A stretch of 64,000 nt of DNA from Bacillota bacterium (GCA_023435705.1 JAEYRH010000006.1:146962-210961); one strand, 5' to 3'; positions 8,074-16,819 are shown, numbered from the stretch's first letter. The notes: generated by a model from the letters alone, not told the origin. Numbers and translations: made by a program.

Positions 8074-8982
8074 TTATTTCAGGTGATAGAGCAGTCGGCC
8101 GTGTTCCATTTGGGCTGCTGCTTTTCCCATCTTGCACAGGTGCGTCAGCAGCGCCGCCACGGTGGAGCCGATCAGGTAATATTGCGCCTCATTCTGTGTG
8201 AGTTCAAACTGTGTAAACGCCGCCGCCACCGCGTCCTCCCTGGAGGCCGGTGCGGAGGCCAACAGGCCCTCAACCCAGGAAACAAGCTCTCGCAGATGAG
8301 CCCTATTCTCTGTGACAAGTTCTGTCAGGTTAACTGCCCCATAATGTGCTGCCACACAGCCGGACAGGGTAGGGGCCATCGCTTCCAGCGTGTCCAGCGT
8401 GGAAAGCGCCGTGCCAATATCGTAGAAGAAGGGCAGGCGGTATTTCTCCCACACGTAGGCAGGGAACAGTGCGTCGCCGCAATAGAGCACACCGTCGTCT
8501 GTCAGATAGCCATAGTGATCCGGGCTGTGGCCGGGCAGCGGCACCGCTGTGATGCCGATACCGCCGATCACATGGCGGCCAGGTTGCAGTGGCCGGGCAT
8601 CCGGCGTGGGAGGAGCCAGAAAGAACTTATTCATCAGGGCATCCGGTGGTGTTGCTCCGTAAAGATACATCGGCTCCATCACCGGATGCTGCAGGATCGC
8701 TGTCTCCAGCTCGGGTGCATAAGTGGGCATGCCGTGTTTGCGGTGCAGTGCCTCGTTGCCGCCGCAATGATCAGCGTGGGTGTGGGTCACCAGCAGCGCA
8801 ACGGGCCGCAAGCCCTCTGCATCCAGCGCGGCTGCGATCTTGTTTCCGGCACCGCGGTCCAACCCTGAGTCGATCAGCAGGCAGGTGCTGCCTGGGCCTT
8901 TTACCACGCCGGTGTTGATGCGGTCGGGCAGCACCCAGGAGGATCCAGTGATTTGCTTGAGTTTGCTGTTTGGAGGTTCCAT
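8074..8982 (-). CDS. Metallo-beta-lactamase-fold hydrolase
   Basis: A 302-residue cytoplasmic hydrolase. The THTHADH metal-binding motif is at residues 66-72 (His67, His69, Asp71, His72). Further ligand motifs are GHSPDH and GDALFP, then a C-terminal helical region. This is the glyoxalase II-like branch of the fold, not a beta-lactamase by evidence; the substrate is unknown. GAGGAAA is 8 nt before the ATG. It is upstream of the ArsC-like gene in an apparent two-gene operon. Confidence 0.85.
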   Translation of the reverse strand: MEPPNSKLKQITGSSWVLPDRINTGVVKGPGSTCLLIDSGLDRGAGNKIAAALDAEGLRPVALLVTHTHADHCGGNEALHRKHGMPTYAPELETAILQHPVMEPMYLYGATPPDALMNKFFLAPPTPDARPLQPGRHVIGGIGITAVPLPGHSPDHYGYLTDDGVLYCGDALFPAYVWEKYRLPFFYDIGTALSTLDTLEAMAPTLSGCVAAHYGAVNLTELVTENRAHLRELVSWVEGLLASAPASREDAVAAAFTQFELTQNEAQYYLIGSTVAALLTHLCKMGKAAAQMEHGRLLYHLK

Positions 8983-9081
8983 GCGGCAGTTTCCTCTGCT
9001 TGTTTTTTGTATTATACCGAATTGCCCTCTGCCGGTAAAGAATGTGGCATGCAGAAGTGCCGGTCAGAAATAGCGGGTTTC

Positions 9082-9115
9082 TTTTCCTACGTGATGAGGT
9101 ATAATCATAGGAAAA
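9082..9115 (+). promoter_or_regulatory. Promoter -10 flanked by an inverted repeat
   Basis: TATAAT lies at 9100-9105, about 43 nt before the lipoprotein start. It is bracketed by a perfect 8-bp inverted repeat, TTTTCCTA (9082-9089) and TAGGAAAA (9108-9115). No good -35 is visible. The arrangement looks like a repressor or activator site over a promoter. Confidence 0.4.
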
Positions 9116-9147
9116 TCAATTGCGTGATGTGTCTGGAGGTAGTTTTG

Positions 9148-9789
9148 GTGAAAAAGGGCATTGGCCTTGTTTTGTTGATTGCGCTGGTGGGCGCTTCGTT
9201 GACCGGCTGTTTTGGCACGGGTGGCTATGAACAGCCCGAGCCAACCGTGCCGCCGCAAAAGGATTTTAAGTCCATCGAGGAACTTTCGGAGGCTGTTACA
9301 GCGGCCAAGGCAGACTCAGCCGCTGAGGATCTCGAAAACTTGAAAGGCCTGGCCGGCTATTACCGGCTCACCACCGTGCCTGACGGCGCAGCCGTGAGCT
9401 ACGTCAAGGTTTCGTCGGAAGCCTTGCGTATCGGTTATTCCTTTGGACCTGCCGGCACCGATCAATTGATCAATCAGATGGAGCTGATCTGGTACCGTAC
9501 TGCCAAGCTGGAAACCTATCTGGAAGAAAAGACGAAAAGCATCGGCGCCTACGACGCGGTGAAGGCCGGCGGCAATTCCTATCTTCGCACACTGCCTACG
9601 TTCCAGTTTTCCGTCACGGCAGATCCCGCCAGCACCGACGCTGCCACGCCGACGCCCCGCTCCGGCACCTACTGCCAGTTTTTGTTTTGGGTCCAGAATA
9701 ACGGCACGTTGCTTTGCGCGGTGCCGCTGGACTTTACCGATGAGGACATCGGTAAGTACTGCCAGGCGGAGTACGTGGAGTTGAAATAG
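9148..9789 (+). CDS. Lipoprotein of unknown function
   Basis: A 213-residue exported protein. The GTG at 9148 with GGAGG 8 nt upstream gives a basic start, a hydrophobic segment (IGLVLLIALVGASL) and a lipobox LTGC, so lipid attachment to Cys21 is predicted. The mature part has no motif I recognise; it is a mixed alpha/beta sequence ending in a beta-rich region. It lies alone between two convergent or independent units. Confidence 0.7.
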   Translation: MKKGIGLVLLIALVGASLTGCFGTGGYEQPEPTVPPQKDFKSIEELSEAVTAAKADSAAEDLENLKGLAGYYRLTTVPDGAAVSYVKVSSEALRIGYSFGPAGTDQLINQMELIWYRTAKLETYLEEKTKSIGAYDAVKAGGNSYLRTLPTFQFSVTADPASTDAATPTPRSGTYCQFLFWVQNNGTLLCAVPLDFTDEDIGKYCQAEYVELK

Positions 9790-9917
9790 CCAGCTACAAA
9801 TCGAGAAATTGGATGGGCGGAACTTCCGCCCATTTTCCATATGTGGGGCTCTTCCAACTTTTCACTGCCACGCCATTGTGCTATGATGGAAAAAGCGACA
9901 AAAATGGAGATGGCTGC

Positions 9918-11258
9918 ATGGAGAGCAAAAACCTGTTTGACATTGCCGCGCTGATTGGCAGCGGCACCTGTGAATGTGGGAAACCCCACCCGATTATTAC
10001 GGAAATTACGCTGGTTGGCAGCGGTGCGATCGCCGAGACCGGCCAGGTAGCCCGTGAACTGGGCTTCACCGGCCGTGCGCTGGTCGTGGCCGACGCCAAC
10101 ACCTGGCGCATCGCCGGGGAGCAGACCGTGGCGGCGCTCAAAGCTGCCGGTTATGAGGCTGACACGTTCGCGTTCAAGGAAGAGCAAATCCACACCGATG
10201 AATACGCAGTGGGTTCGATCGCGATGGCATTGAAGGATGACATGGGTTTCCTTGTGGCGGTGGGCAGCGGCACGGTGAACGACAGCTGCCGGTTCGTGGC
10301 CAAGCGTTGCAATCTGCCCTACCTGGTGGTGGGCACCGCGCCGTCGATGGACGGCTACGCCTCCGCCACATCGCCGATCCTGCGTGGAGGATTCAAGAGC
10401 ACCTGGCACGGCGTAGCACCAAGTGCTATCATCGGCGATGCCGACATTCTGAAAGATGCGCCTTCTGTAATGATGGCCGCTGGTCTAGGTGATGTGTTTG
10501 GCAAGTTCACCGCGCTGCTGGATTGGCAGATGGCTGCCAGCGCCACCGGTGAGTACCACTGCGAGGCGGTGGCGGGGCTGATGCGCAGGGCGGTGGACGC
10601 CTGTATGGCGGCGGCTCCCGGCTTGGCCCAGAGGCAAGCAGCTGCCGCGGAGGGGTTGATGAAGGGCCTGGTGCTGGCCGGTGTGGCGATGCAGATGGTG
10701 AACGACTCACGCCCGGCATCCGGCTCAGAGCACCATGTGGCCCATTTCCTGGAAATGTTGGACCTCCATCGGGGCCGGGGTGCTACGCTGCACGGAGACA
10801 AGGTGGGCATGTCGGAGCTTATCATGCTGCGTTTTTATGAGAAGTTTTTTGAACCGGACCGCCTCATTACCCGGCCAATGAAGCCTGAGGCTGACCGGGT
10901 GGCTGAAATGAGGGCCAGTCTGGGCGCATTTGGTGATATGCTGCTGGCGCAGGACTGCTCGGCTGTCTATCGCGACGCGAGTGTGCGGCAGCGGGCGATG
11001 GAGGCTGTGTCAGCCAATTGGGGCTACTGGCAGGCGGAGGCACAAAAGCTTCCCTCAATCCGCCTTGCCGGGGAGGATGGCATCCGCCGCAACGGCGGGC
11101 CCGTGCGCCCGGCTGAGCTGGGATACAGCCGCGAGGACATCGTGCTGGCACTACGCTACGCGATGGAGCTCCGCGACAAATACACGATCCTGCGCCTGGC
11201 CCACCACGCCGGTTTGCTGGATGGCCTGGCGGAGGAAGTTGCCGATGAGTTTTGTTAA
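9918..11258 (+). CDS. egsA: sn-glycerol-1-phosphate dehydrogenase (AraM/EgsA family)
   Basis: A 446-residue enzyme of the iron-alcohol-dehydrogenase-like superfamily that in B. subtilis (AraM/EgsA) reduces dihydroxyacetone phosphate to glycerol 1-phosphate. The nucleotide-binding GSGTVNDSCRFVAKR and APSMDGYAS motifs are clear, and metal ligands are expected in the D-G-Y segment, GSEHHVAHFLE and HGDKVG. The start at 9918 has GGAG 8 nt upstream. The stop overlaps the next gene, an AraL/NagD-type phosphatase, the same partnership as araL-araM in Bacillus. Confidence 0.9.
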   Translation: MESKNLFDIAALIGSGTCECGKPHPIITEITLVGSGAIAETGQVARELGFTGRALVVADANTWRIAGEQTVAALKAAGYEADTFAFKEEQIHTDEYAVGSIAMALKDDMGFLVAVGSGTVNDSCRFVAKRCNLPYLVVGTAPSMDGYASATSPILRGGFKSTWHGVAPSAIIGDADILKDAPSVMMAAGLGDVFGKFTALLDWQMAASATGEYHCEAVAGLMRRAVDACMAAAPGLAQRQAAAAEGLMKGLVLAGVAMQMVNDSRPASGSEHHVAHFLEMLDLHRGRGATLHGDKVGMSELIMLRFYEKFFEPDRLITRPMKPEADRVAEMRASLGAFGDMLLAQDCSAVYRDASVRQRAMEAVSANWGYWQAEAQKLPSIRLAGEDGIRRNGGPVRPAELGYSREDIVLALRYAMELRDKYTILRLAHHAGLLDGLAEEVADEFC

Positions 11259-12054
11259 TACATCGGAAAAGCTTGCACGCCTTAAGGCTGTGCGCTGCTT
11301 TGTGCTGGACATGGACGGCACCTTTTATCTGGGCAGCAAGCTGCTGCCCGGTTCGCTTGAGTTTTTGGAGACCGTGAAGGCTTCAGGGAGGAAGATCCTG
11401 TTTCTGACCAACAACTCCAGCCATGATGCCGATTACTACCTGGATAAGCTTGCCGGTATGGGCTGCGCCGTGCGGGAGGGAGAGGTCTATACCTCCGGAA
11501 TGGCAGCATGCCAATACTTGAACCGCTTTATGCCTGGTGAAAAGGTCTTCCTGTTGGGCAACAAGTTCCTTCGGAGCGAATTCCGAAAGCACGGCGTACC
11601 GCTGTCACAGGAGAACCCCGGCGTGGTTGTGATCGGGTATGACACCACGCTCACCTATGAGAAGCTCTGCCGCGTTTGCGAGCTGGTGCGCGCTGGCATG
11701 CCATATATCGCCACCCATCCGGACTATAACTGCCCCACCGAGGATGGTTTCGTGCCGGACATCGGTGCGATCATCGCGTTCATCCATGCTTCCACCGGCC
11801 GCATGCCCGACATTGTGGTGGGCAAGCCCAACCGGCCCATCGTGGATGGCATGCTGGAGCTGACCGGCATGAAACCGGAGGAACTCTGCATCTGCGGTGA
11901 CCGGCTCTATACCGACATCGCCACCGGTGTAAACGCCGGCGTGCTGGCGCTGTGTGTGCTCACCGGCGAGGCCACAGAGCAGGACATTGAGCAAAGCGCT
12001 GTGAAACCGGACCTGGTGTTTGGCCGGCTGGCCGACACGCTGCAATACCTTTGA
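11245..12054 (+). CDS. HAD-IIA phosphatase, NagD/AraL type
   Basis: A 269-residue HAD-superfamily phosphatase. Motif I LDMDGTFYLG (nucleophile Asp22, acid Asp24), motif II TNNSS near residue 55, the motif III lysine in GKPNRP, and motif IV CGDRLYTDI are all present, with the C2-type cap of the class IIA group between II and III. GGAGGAAG precedes the ATG, and the first codons overlap the end of the dehydrogenase gene by 14 nt, so translation is probably coupled. It is likely a sugar- or glycerol-phosphate phosphatase. Confidence 0.9.
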   Translation: MSFVNTSEKLARLKAVRCFVLDMDGTFYLGSKLLPGSLEFLETVKASGRKILFLTNNSSHDADYYLDKLAGMGCAVREGEVYTSGMAACQYLNRFMPGEKVFLLGNKFLRSEFRKHGVPLSQENPGVVVIGYDTTLTYEKLCRVCELVRAGMPYIATHPDYNCPTEDGFVPDIGAIIAFIHASTGRMPDIVVGKPNRPIVDGMLELTGMKPEELCICGDRLYTDIATGVNAGVLALCVLTGEATEQDIEQSAVKPDLVFGRLADTLQYL

Positions 12055-12068
12055 GCGGAGGGATAGAG

Positions 12069-12911
12069 ATGGAACTGGAGCTTTGGAAGGCCACCGCGGA
12101 TAAAAACCCCATCAGGCTTTGGGATGTGACGCCCGGCTTTGATCCGGCCACCGGCCAGGATGAACCCACTGTGACTCCCTATTTGCTGGAGGGCCCAAGC
12201 CGGGGTTGTGTGATTGTGTTCCCTGGCGGCGGCTATTGGCTCAAGGCCGGCCACGAGGCGGAGCCTGTGGCCAAGGCGATGAACGCGATGGGCTTTTCCG
12301 CCTTTGTGCTGGATTACCGCGTGCAGCCCCACCGGCACCCGCTGCCGCAGCTGGATGCCGCACGGGCTGTGCGTCATGTGCGCCACCATGCCAAAGAATA
12401 TGGCATCAACCCTGACAGAATCGCGGTGCTCGGCTTTTCCGCCGGCGGCCACCTGGCAGCCTGCACCGGCGTGTTCTGGGATTTGGGAAGCCCTGGCGCC
12501 GCCGACCCGGTGGACCGCGTATCCTCCCGGCCCGACGCGATGATACTATGCTATCCGGTGATCTGCATGGCAGGTTCCAATGCACACGAGGGCAGCGCGC
12601 AGGCGCTGTTGGGCGCGCAGAGGGCTGCTGTTATTTCTGAGCGTGACGCTGTGACACCCTGCCTGCACGTTTCTGCCCGAACGGCTCCGACCTTCCTCTG
12701 GCACACCGCCGATGACGAGACAGTGCCGGTGGGAAACAGCCTGGAGATGTTTGCTGCCTTGAAAGAGCACGGTGTACACGCCGAGCTGCATGTGTTCCCG
12801 CATGGGCACCACGGTCTTGGCTTGGCATCCGACGACCGGCAGGTTTCTCAATGGGCGGGGCTGGCTGGAGAATTTTTGAGGGGGCTGGAGTTTTTAGCAA
12901 ATCCTCTTTGA
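12069..12911 (+). CDS. Alpha/beta-hydrolase esterase
   Basis: A 280-residue protein of the BD-FAE/acetylxylan-esterase-like alpha/beta hydrolase group. An oxyanion-hole FPGGGYW segment, the nucleophile elbow GFSAGGHLA, an acid in DDETVPV and a histidine in HGHHGLGLA complete a catalytic triad. The ATG at 12069 is chosen over an upstream TTG because GGAGGG ends 5 nt before it. No signal peptide is seen, so it is cytoplasmic. It may deacetylate imported sugars, in keeping with the sugar-related neighbours, but this is inference. Confidence 0.85.
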   Translation: MELELWKATADKNPIRLWDVTPGFDPATGQDEPTVTPYLLEGPSRGCVIVFPGGGYWLKAGHEAEPVAKAMNAMGFSAFVLDYRVQPHRHPLPQLDAARAVRHVRHHAKEYGINPDRIAVLGFSAGGHLAACTGVFWDLGSPGAADPVDRVSSRPDAMILCYPVICMAGSNAHEGSAQALLGAQRAAVISERDAVTPCLHVSARTAPTFLWHTADDETVPVGNSLEMFAALKEHGVHAELHVFPHGHHGLGLASDDRQVSQWAGLAGEFLRGLEFLANPL

Positions 12912-12929
12912 ATCACGAACTTACCTTTC

Positions 12930-12966
12930 CCACTTACAGGGGGAGGGGCAGGGGAGAGGGTGGAGG
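12930..12966. repeat. G-rich intergenic repeat fragment (R3-like)
   Basis: ACTTACAGGGGGAGGGGC followed by GGAGAGGGTGGAGG. It resembles the CCCTCACCCC/GGGGGAGGGAG element near 36.6 kb. Its end overlaps the ribosome site of the next gene. Confidence 0.4.
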
Positions 12967-12972
12967 TTCACC

Positions 12973-14103
12973 ATGAAAGACTACGTCAAAGTGTCTGTAC
13001 CCAGCAGGCTTTGCCTGTTTGGGGAGCATCAGGATTATCTAGGGCTTGAGGTGGTGACGCTGGGAATCAACCTGCGATTCTTCGCCACCGTTACCCCGCG
13101 CTGCGATGGCAAAATCAGTGTGAAAATCCGTGATAGCAGCATCCGCCTGTTAGGCCAGAAAAATGATCAGGCGATGTATGAGGAGACGGTTATCGACCTC
13201 ACACAGCCCATACAATACAATGGCAATCGGGACTATATCAAAAGCTCGGTCAACCTCCTGCTCAAAGAAGGAGTTGGTTTGTGGCCGGGCTTCAACGTTG
13301 TGATGGACTCTGACATCCCTATTGGCAAGGGCATGTGCTCGTCCACAACGATGGTATTGGCGCTGATCAAGGGCTTAATGGAGGGTGCCGAAGCGCCGGA
13401 CCGGGCCGATCCAGATGTTCTGGCGGAGTTTGGTTTCCGCGCCGAGGTGGTGGAGTTCGGCGAGCCCGGCGGCATGATGGACCATTACGCATCGGCCTAT
13501 GGCAGGCTGATGGACCTGAGCTTTTATGATGGTGTGTGGCCCTCGCGGCTCAACACCCGCTTTCCGGGCTGCTTTATTCTGTTTGATTCCATTTCCGGCA
13601 AAGACACAATCAAGGTGCTGGATTCGGCCAAAAGGCCCGTATTGGAAGCATTGAGAACCCTGAACCCCTACGGTGTGCATGGCGTGCGGGATTTTTATGA
13701 CAAGCCTGAGCGTTTGAATGTGCTCAGCAAGCTGGACGAAGAGCAGCGCAAAAAGCTCTTTGCCAGTATTGACAATCACGCGATCGTGCGGGAAGCAGCC
13801 TGGATGCTCCGGACTAACCAATTCGAAGAGGCCCGGTTTGGCCAGTTGCTGAACCGGCATCACCGCAACCTGCGTGACGGGCTGGGTGTTTCCACACCTG
13901 AGATCGAAAAAATCCTGGCCGCAGCCCTTGGAGCCGGTGCGCTGGGCGGCAAGGTGAACGGCTCCGGTGGCGGTGGGTGTTGCTTTGCCTATTGCCGTGA
14001 TGAGGACACACAGTGCGTACTGGATACTGTGGCAGCTCTGGGATATCCGGGCATGATCGTTTCACCGGATGGCGGTGCAAGGGTAGAAGAATATGGGAAA
14101 TAG
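12973..14103 (+). CDS. GHMP kinase, galactokinase-like
   Basis: A 376-residue sugar kinase of the GHMP superfamily. Motif 1 is SRLCLFGEHQDYLG, close to the galactokinase signature GEHTDY. The ATP loop is PIGKGMCSSTTMVLA, and motif 3 is GGKVNGSGGGGCCF near residue 320. It is shorter and more diverged than classical GalK, so a related sugar such as a galactosamine, arabinose or mannose-type substrate is possible. It lies with the AraM/AraL-type pair and an esterase; galT is 45 kb away in this window. TGGAGG precedes the ATG. Confidence 0.85.
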   Translation: MKDYVKVSVPSRLCLFGEHQDYLGLEVVTLGINLRFFATVTPRCDGKISVKIRDSSIRLLGQKNDQAMYEETVIDLTQPIQYNGNRDYIKSSVNLLLKEGVGLWPGFNVVMDSDIPIGKGMCSSTTMVLALIKGLMEGAEAPDRADPDVLAEFGFRAEVVEFGEPGGMMDHYASAYGRLMDLSFYDGVWPSRLNTRFPGCFILFDSISGKDTIKVLDSAKRPVLEALRTLNPYGVHGVRDFYDKPERLNVLSKLDEEQRKKLFASIDNHAIVREAAWMLRTNQFEEARFGQLLNRHHRNLRDGLGVSTPEIEKILAAALGAGALGGKVNGSGGGGCCFAYCRDEDTQCVLDTVAALGYPGMIVSPDGGARVEEYGK

Positions 14104-14376
14104 CAGCCCAGCCGGTTAAACTCTGTTTCGCAATGTCCAATCCAGGTTTGGCCCGGGTTTCTTGCCGGTGCCGTTGGCCATGACGCAACAGGGTTTTCTG
14201 CGATGCGGACAACCGAAAACCACGTTGGTGAGCGCATGCGCTGTTATTTCTGATGGCGTACCGCCCAGCCTAATTTTGTTCTTTCTATTGCATCCGACAG
14301 GAACCCACAATATCTTTCCTCTCTGGCCTGGGTGTTGTATAATAGACCAGCCAGTTTTTGTTATCGGAGGCACAAT
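14104..14376. other. Intergenic region with only a -10 element
   Basis: 273 bases without a credible gene. A TATAAT lies at about 14338-14343, 34 nt before the next start codon; no matching -35 is clear. I see no other structure. Confidence 0.4.
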
Positions 14377-15474
14377 TTGTTGTTTTTCAACAGGGCCAAG
14401 GCCCTGAAAAATATTGAGGAAGGCATTCATTGGCGCTCTTGTGGCGCGGTGGCGCTTCCCGTCTTCGACCGATATGAACCGCAGGGCGTGCTGGTCAATG
14501 TGCCGGAGTATCACGGGTTGGTGGAACTTGATGAGTTCATCCGTGCCCTTGCGGCAGAGTCAGCCCATGTGCTGGGCGGCGCTTCGGCAGAATGGGTGAA
14601 GCTCACCGGCCCCGGTGTGGCAAGCCTGCCCATTGACGGCATGCGTGCGGTGTTGCGCGCCGCCTGCCCCACGGCCAGGAGCGCTGTGCTTGATATCGCT
14701 CCGGCCATGCTGGAGCCCGGCGTGATCGCAGGCTACCGTTCTGTCTCCGTGGAGCGTTTCAACTTCCGCGTGGATGGGCCTTTTGCCGGGCTTGATGAGC
14801 CGGTGCGGCGGGCCCGCGCGCTGGGTGCGTTTGTGTCTGTGGAGGTGTGCCTGGGCGGGGAGCTTGCCGGGCGCGCGTTTCTGCAAGCGGTGGAGCGCGC
14901 TGTGGCGGCGTCACCAAACCAGATCTCTGTTTCTGACGAAAGGGTTCGGGGCGCGTTCGGTGCTGAATATCTGGAGCGTGCCGGTAACTTGTGCGAAGCG
15001 GCAGGGTTCCGCCGGGTGAGCCTGTGGGCCTGGGCGCAAGGGGCAGCATCGTTTGACGGCTTTGGGATGTTTCTTAGCGGAGGCGTGGCGGCTTTGGGTC
15101 CAGGAGCTGCGAATGCATGGCCACGGCCATACAGGAACCCCGCCCGCACCCAATGGGCAGCGGACAGGCTGAACGGTGTGTTTACAGCCGCCGGTGCCGA
15201 TGGGCGCATGTGTCAGTGGCTGGACCTTGTGTGTGGCTTATACAATCTGGATCTACAAAGGCAGGCACTGAGCAGCCGGATGCACCGCCATGCCTCGGCG
15301 TTGGAGCGAATCGGCCTGGTGGACCGGCAGGGCAAGCCGGCCAACGGTTCGGCAATGGAGTTTTGCCACAGGGCCGCGCGGGCTGCGAGACAGGCGCTGT
15401 TGGGTTGCCCGGAAGCGGATATGCAGGAGCAATCTGCACACAAGGAAGTATTGACTGCAAGAAGAAGGGGCTGA
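14377..15474 (+). CDS. HemN/HemW-like protein without radical-SAM cysteines
   Basis: A 365-residue protein. The TTG at 14377 (or 14380) is chosen because GGAGG ends 6 nt upstream. The order of segments follows a HemN/HemW barrel: VLVNVPEYHGLVELDEF at residues 38-54 aligns with the strand and loop that normally reads IHIPFCxxKCxYCDF; LTGPGVASLP sits where GGGTPSLL is expected; YRSVSVERFNF matches the GVNRLSIGVQSF strand; and a late LGPGAANAW matches LGPGAHS. All three cluster cysteines are absent, so radical-SAM chemistry is not expected. I judge it a degenerate or repurposed homologue; the match is by eye. Confidence 0.5.
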   Translation: MLFFNRAKALKNIEEGIHWRSCGAVALPVFDRYEPQGVLVNVPEYHGLVELDEFIRALAAESAHVLGGASAEWVKLTGPGVASLPIDGMRAVLRAACPTARSAVLDIAPAMLEPGVIAGYRSVSVERFNFRVDGPFAGLDEPVRRARALGAFVSVEVCLGGELAGRAFLQAVERAVAASPNQISVSDERVRGAFGAEYLERAGNLCEAAGFRRVSLWAWAQGAASFDGFGMFLSGGVAALGPGAANAWPRPYRNPARTQWAADRLNGVFTAAGADGRMCQWLDLVCGLYNLDLQRQALSSRMHRHASALERIGLVDRQGKPANGSAMEFCHRAARAARQALLGCPEADMQEQSAHKEVLTARRRG

Positions 15475-15479
15475 TCGGT

Positions 15480-16142
15480 ATGGGAGACTGGAAGAAGCGC
15501 GCTGTGGAGGTATTCCCCCACCTGGCTGAGATGCCGGACCAAGAACGGGCCAATGTGCTGGATATCATCAGCATGGGCCTTTATCCAGCCGGCACTGTCA
15601 TGATCGAGCAAGGCCGGCGGTGCCGCGGCGCGGCACTGGTGTTAAGCGGCGTGATCCGTGTCTACAAGCTTTCCGAAGAGGGCCGGGAGATCACGCTTTA
15701 TCGTGTGGGCGCTGGCGAGACCTGCATCCTGGCGGTGTCCTGCCTGTTGGGCGCTGTTGATTACCCCGTGATCGCCGAGGTGGAGGATGACGCCGAAGTG
15801 CTGATGCTGCCCATCGATGCGCTCAGGACCCTAATGAACAAAAGTGAGCCATGGCAGCGGTTCGTTTTTTCCTCAATGGCTTCCGCAATGATGGAGGTGC
15901 TCACGGTGCTGGACGCGGTGGCCTTCCGCAGCATGGATGCCCGCATGGCGTCGCGGCTGCTGCAATGCCCGCTCAACCGCATTGAGATGACGCATGAAGA
16001 ACTGGCCGCCGACATGGGTACGGCCCGCGAAGTTGTGAGCAGACTGTTGAAAGAGCTGGAGAACCGGCGCATCGTGGAGCTGCGGCGCGGCAAGGTGATC
16101 ATCCTGGACCGCGAGGCATTGGAGGAAATTGCGGGCGCGTAA
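15480..16142 (+). CDS. Crp/Fnr family transcriptional regulator
   Basis: A 220-residue regulator. Residues about 20-130 form a cyclic-nucleotide-binding-type beta barrel (GTVMIEQGRRCRGAALVLSG, GETCILAVSCLLG). The C-terminal winged helix has EELAADMGTAREVVSRLL as the recognition helix region. An FNR-type N-terminal cysteine cluster is absent. The start lies 5 nt after the HemW-like gene, so they are probably co-transcribed, and thioredoxin follows. Such regulators next to thioredoxin often respond to redox or nitrosative stress; the effector here is unknown. Confidence 0.9.
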   Translation: MGDWKKRAVEVFPHLAEMPDQERANVLDIISMGLYPAGTVMIEQGRRCRGAALVLSGVIRVYKLSEEGREITLYRVGAGETCILAVSCLLGAVDYPVIAEVEDDAEVLMLPIDALRTLMNKSEPWQRFVFSSMASAMMEVLTVLDAVAFRSMDARMASRLLQCPLNRIEMTHEELAADMGTAREVVSRLLKELENRRIVELRRGKVIILDREALEEIAGA

Positions 16143-16236
16143 TGCGATGCTTTTTGTCTTTGTGATGAAGATTACATTAACCGGGGCCAACCGGTGATAT
16201 TATTGGTGTGTAAACAAAGCAAAAGGAGAGATTTTA

Positions 16237-16560
16237 ATGGCGACTGTTCATTTGACTCAAGGTAATTTCCAAACTGAAGTGATGGAAAGCGATAAACCGG
16301 TGCTTGTGGACTTCTGGGCGTCCTGGTGCGGCCCGTGCCGCATGGTGGCCCCTGTGGTGGAGCAGCTGGCTTCTGAGTATGACGGCCGTGCCAAGGTGGC
16401 AAAGCTCGATGTGGATGAATGCCCCGATCTTGCCCGGCAATACGGTGTGATGAGCATCCCCACACTGGTGGTGATCAAGGGCGGCCAGGTGGCGGCCAAA
16501 GTGGTGGGCGCGGTGCCCAAGCCAAAGATTGCCGAGATGCTAGACAATGCGTTGAAATAG
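16237..16560 (+). CDS. trxA: Thioredoxin
   Basis: A 107-residue thioredoxin with the active site WASWCGPCRM (Cys31, Cys34) and the cis-proline in GVMSIPTLVVIK. It is the normal length for a cytoplasmic thiol-disulfide reductant. AAAGGAG is 9 nt before the ATG, and an intrinsic terminator follows. The Crp/Fnr gene directly upstream may control it. Confidence 0.97.
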   Translation: MATVHLTQGNFQTEVMESDKPVLVDFWASWCGPCRMVAPVVEQLASEYDGRAKVAKLDVDECPDLARQYGVMSIPTLVVIKGGQVAAKVVGAVPKPKIAEMLDNALK

Positions 16561-16586
16561 GTTTCAGAGTCCATATTGTTGTGACA

Positions 16587-16617
16587 AAAGGCAGGGGAGA
16601 CCCTGCCTTTTTTTTGC
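16587..16617 (+). terminator. Intrinsic terminator after trxA
   Basis: Hairpin AAAGGCAGGG-gaga-CCCTGCC followed by a run of T. Confidence 0.92.
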
Positions 16618-16627
16618 TTATGCGCCA

Positions 16628-16753
16628 AACTCCCCCTGTCATCTTCGATGACATCCCCCTCAAGAGGGGGACAGGATGAATCCTGTCATGCTATTCGTTG
16701 GCGAACTTGCCTCCCTCTTGAGGGAGGTGGCAGCGAAGCTGCCGGAGGGAGTG
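16628..16753. repeat. R2 multi-hairpin repeat, complete copy
   Basis: Complete R2 unit: CTCCCCCTGTC, a variable stem (ATCTTCGAT), GACATCCCCCTC, AAGAGGGGGACA; then about 30 variable bases; then TTGCCTCCCTCTTGAGGGAG and a GGCAGCGAAGCTGCC hairpin closing with GGAGGGAGT. It lies between trxA and the convergent membrane-protein gene. Confidence 0.85.
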
Positions 16754-16819
16754 AAGGGCCACCACCATTCCAAGACGATAAAAAAGCGGAGCCCCCTTGA
16801 GCCCCGTTGTATACAAGTT

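Noticed and set aside
7660..8868. 402-codon open frame on the plus strand
   Set aside because: Antisense to the ArsC-like and metallo-hydrolase genes, both of which carry family motifs and ribosome sites; its start is inside an R1 repeat.
14104..14376. Small open frame 14162-14407
   Set aside because: No ribosome site, no motif, and it overlaps the better supported start of the HemW-like gene.
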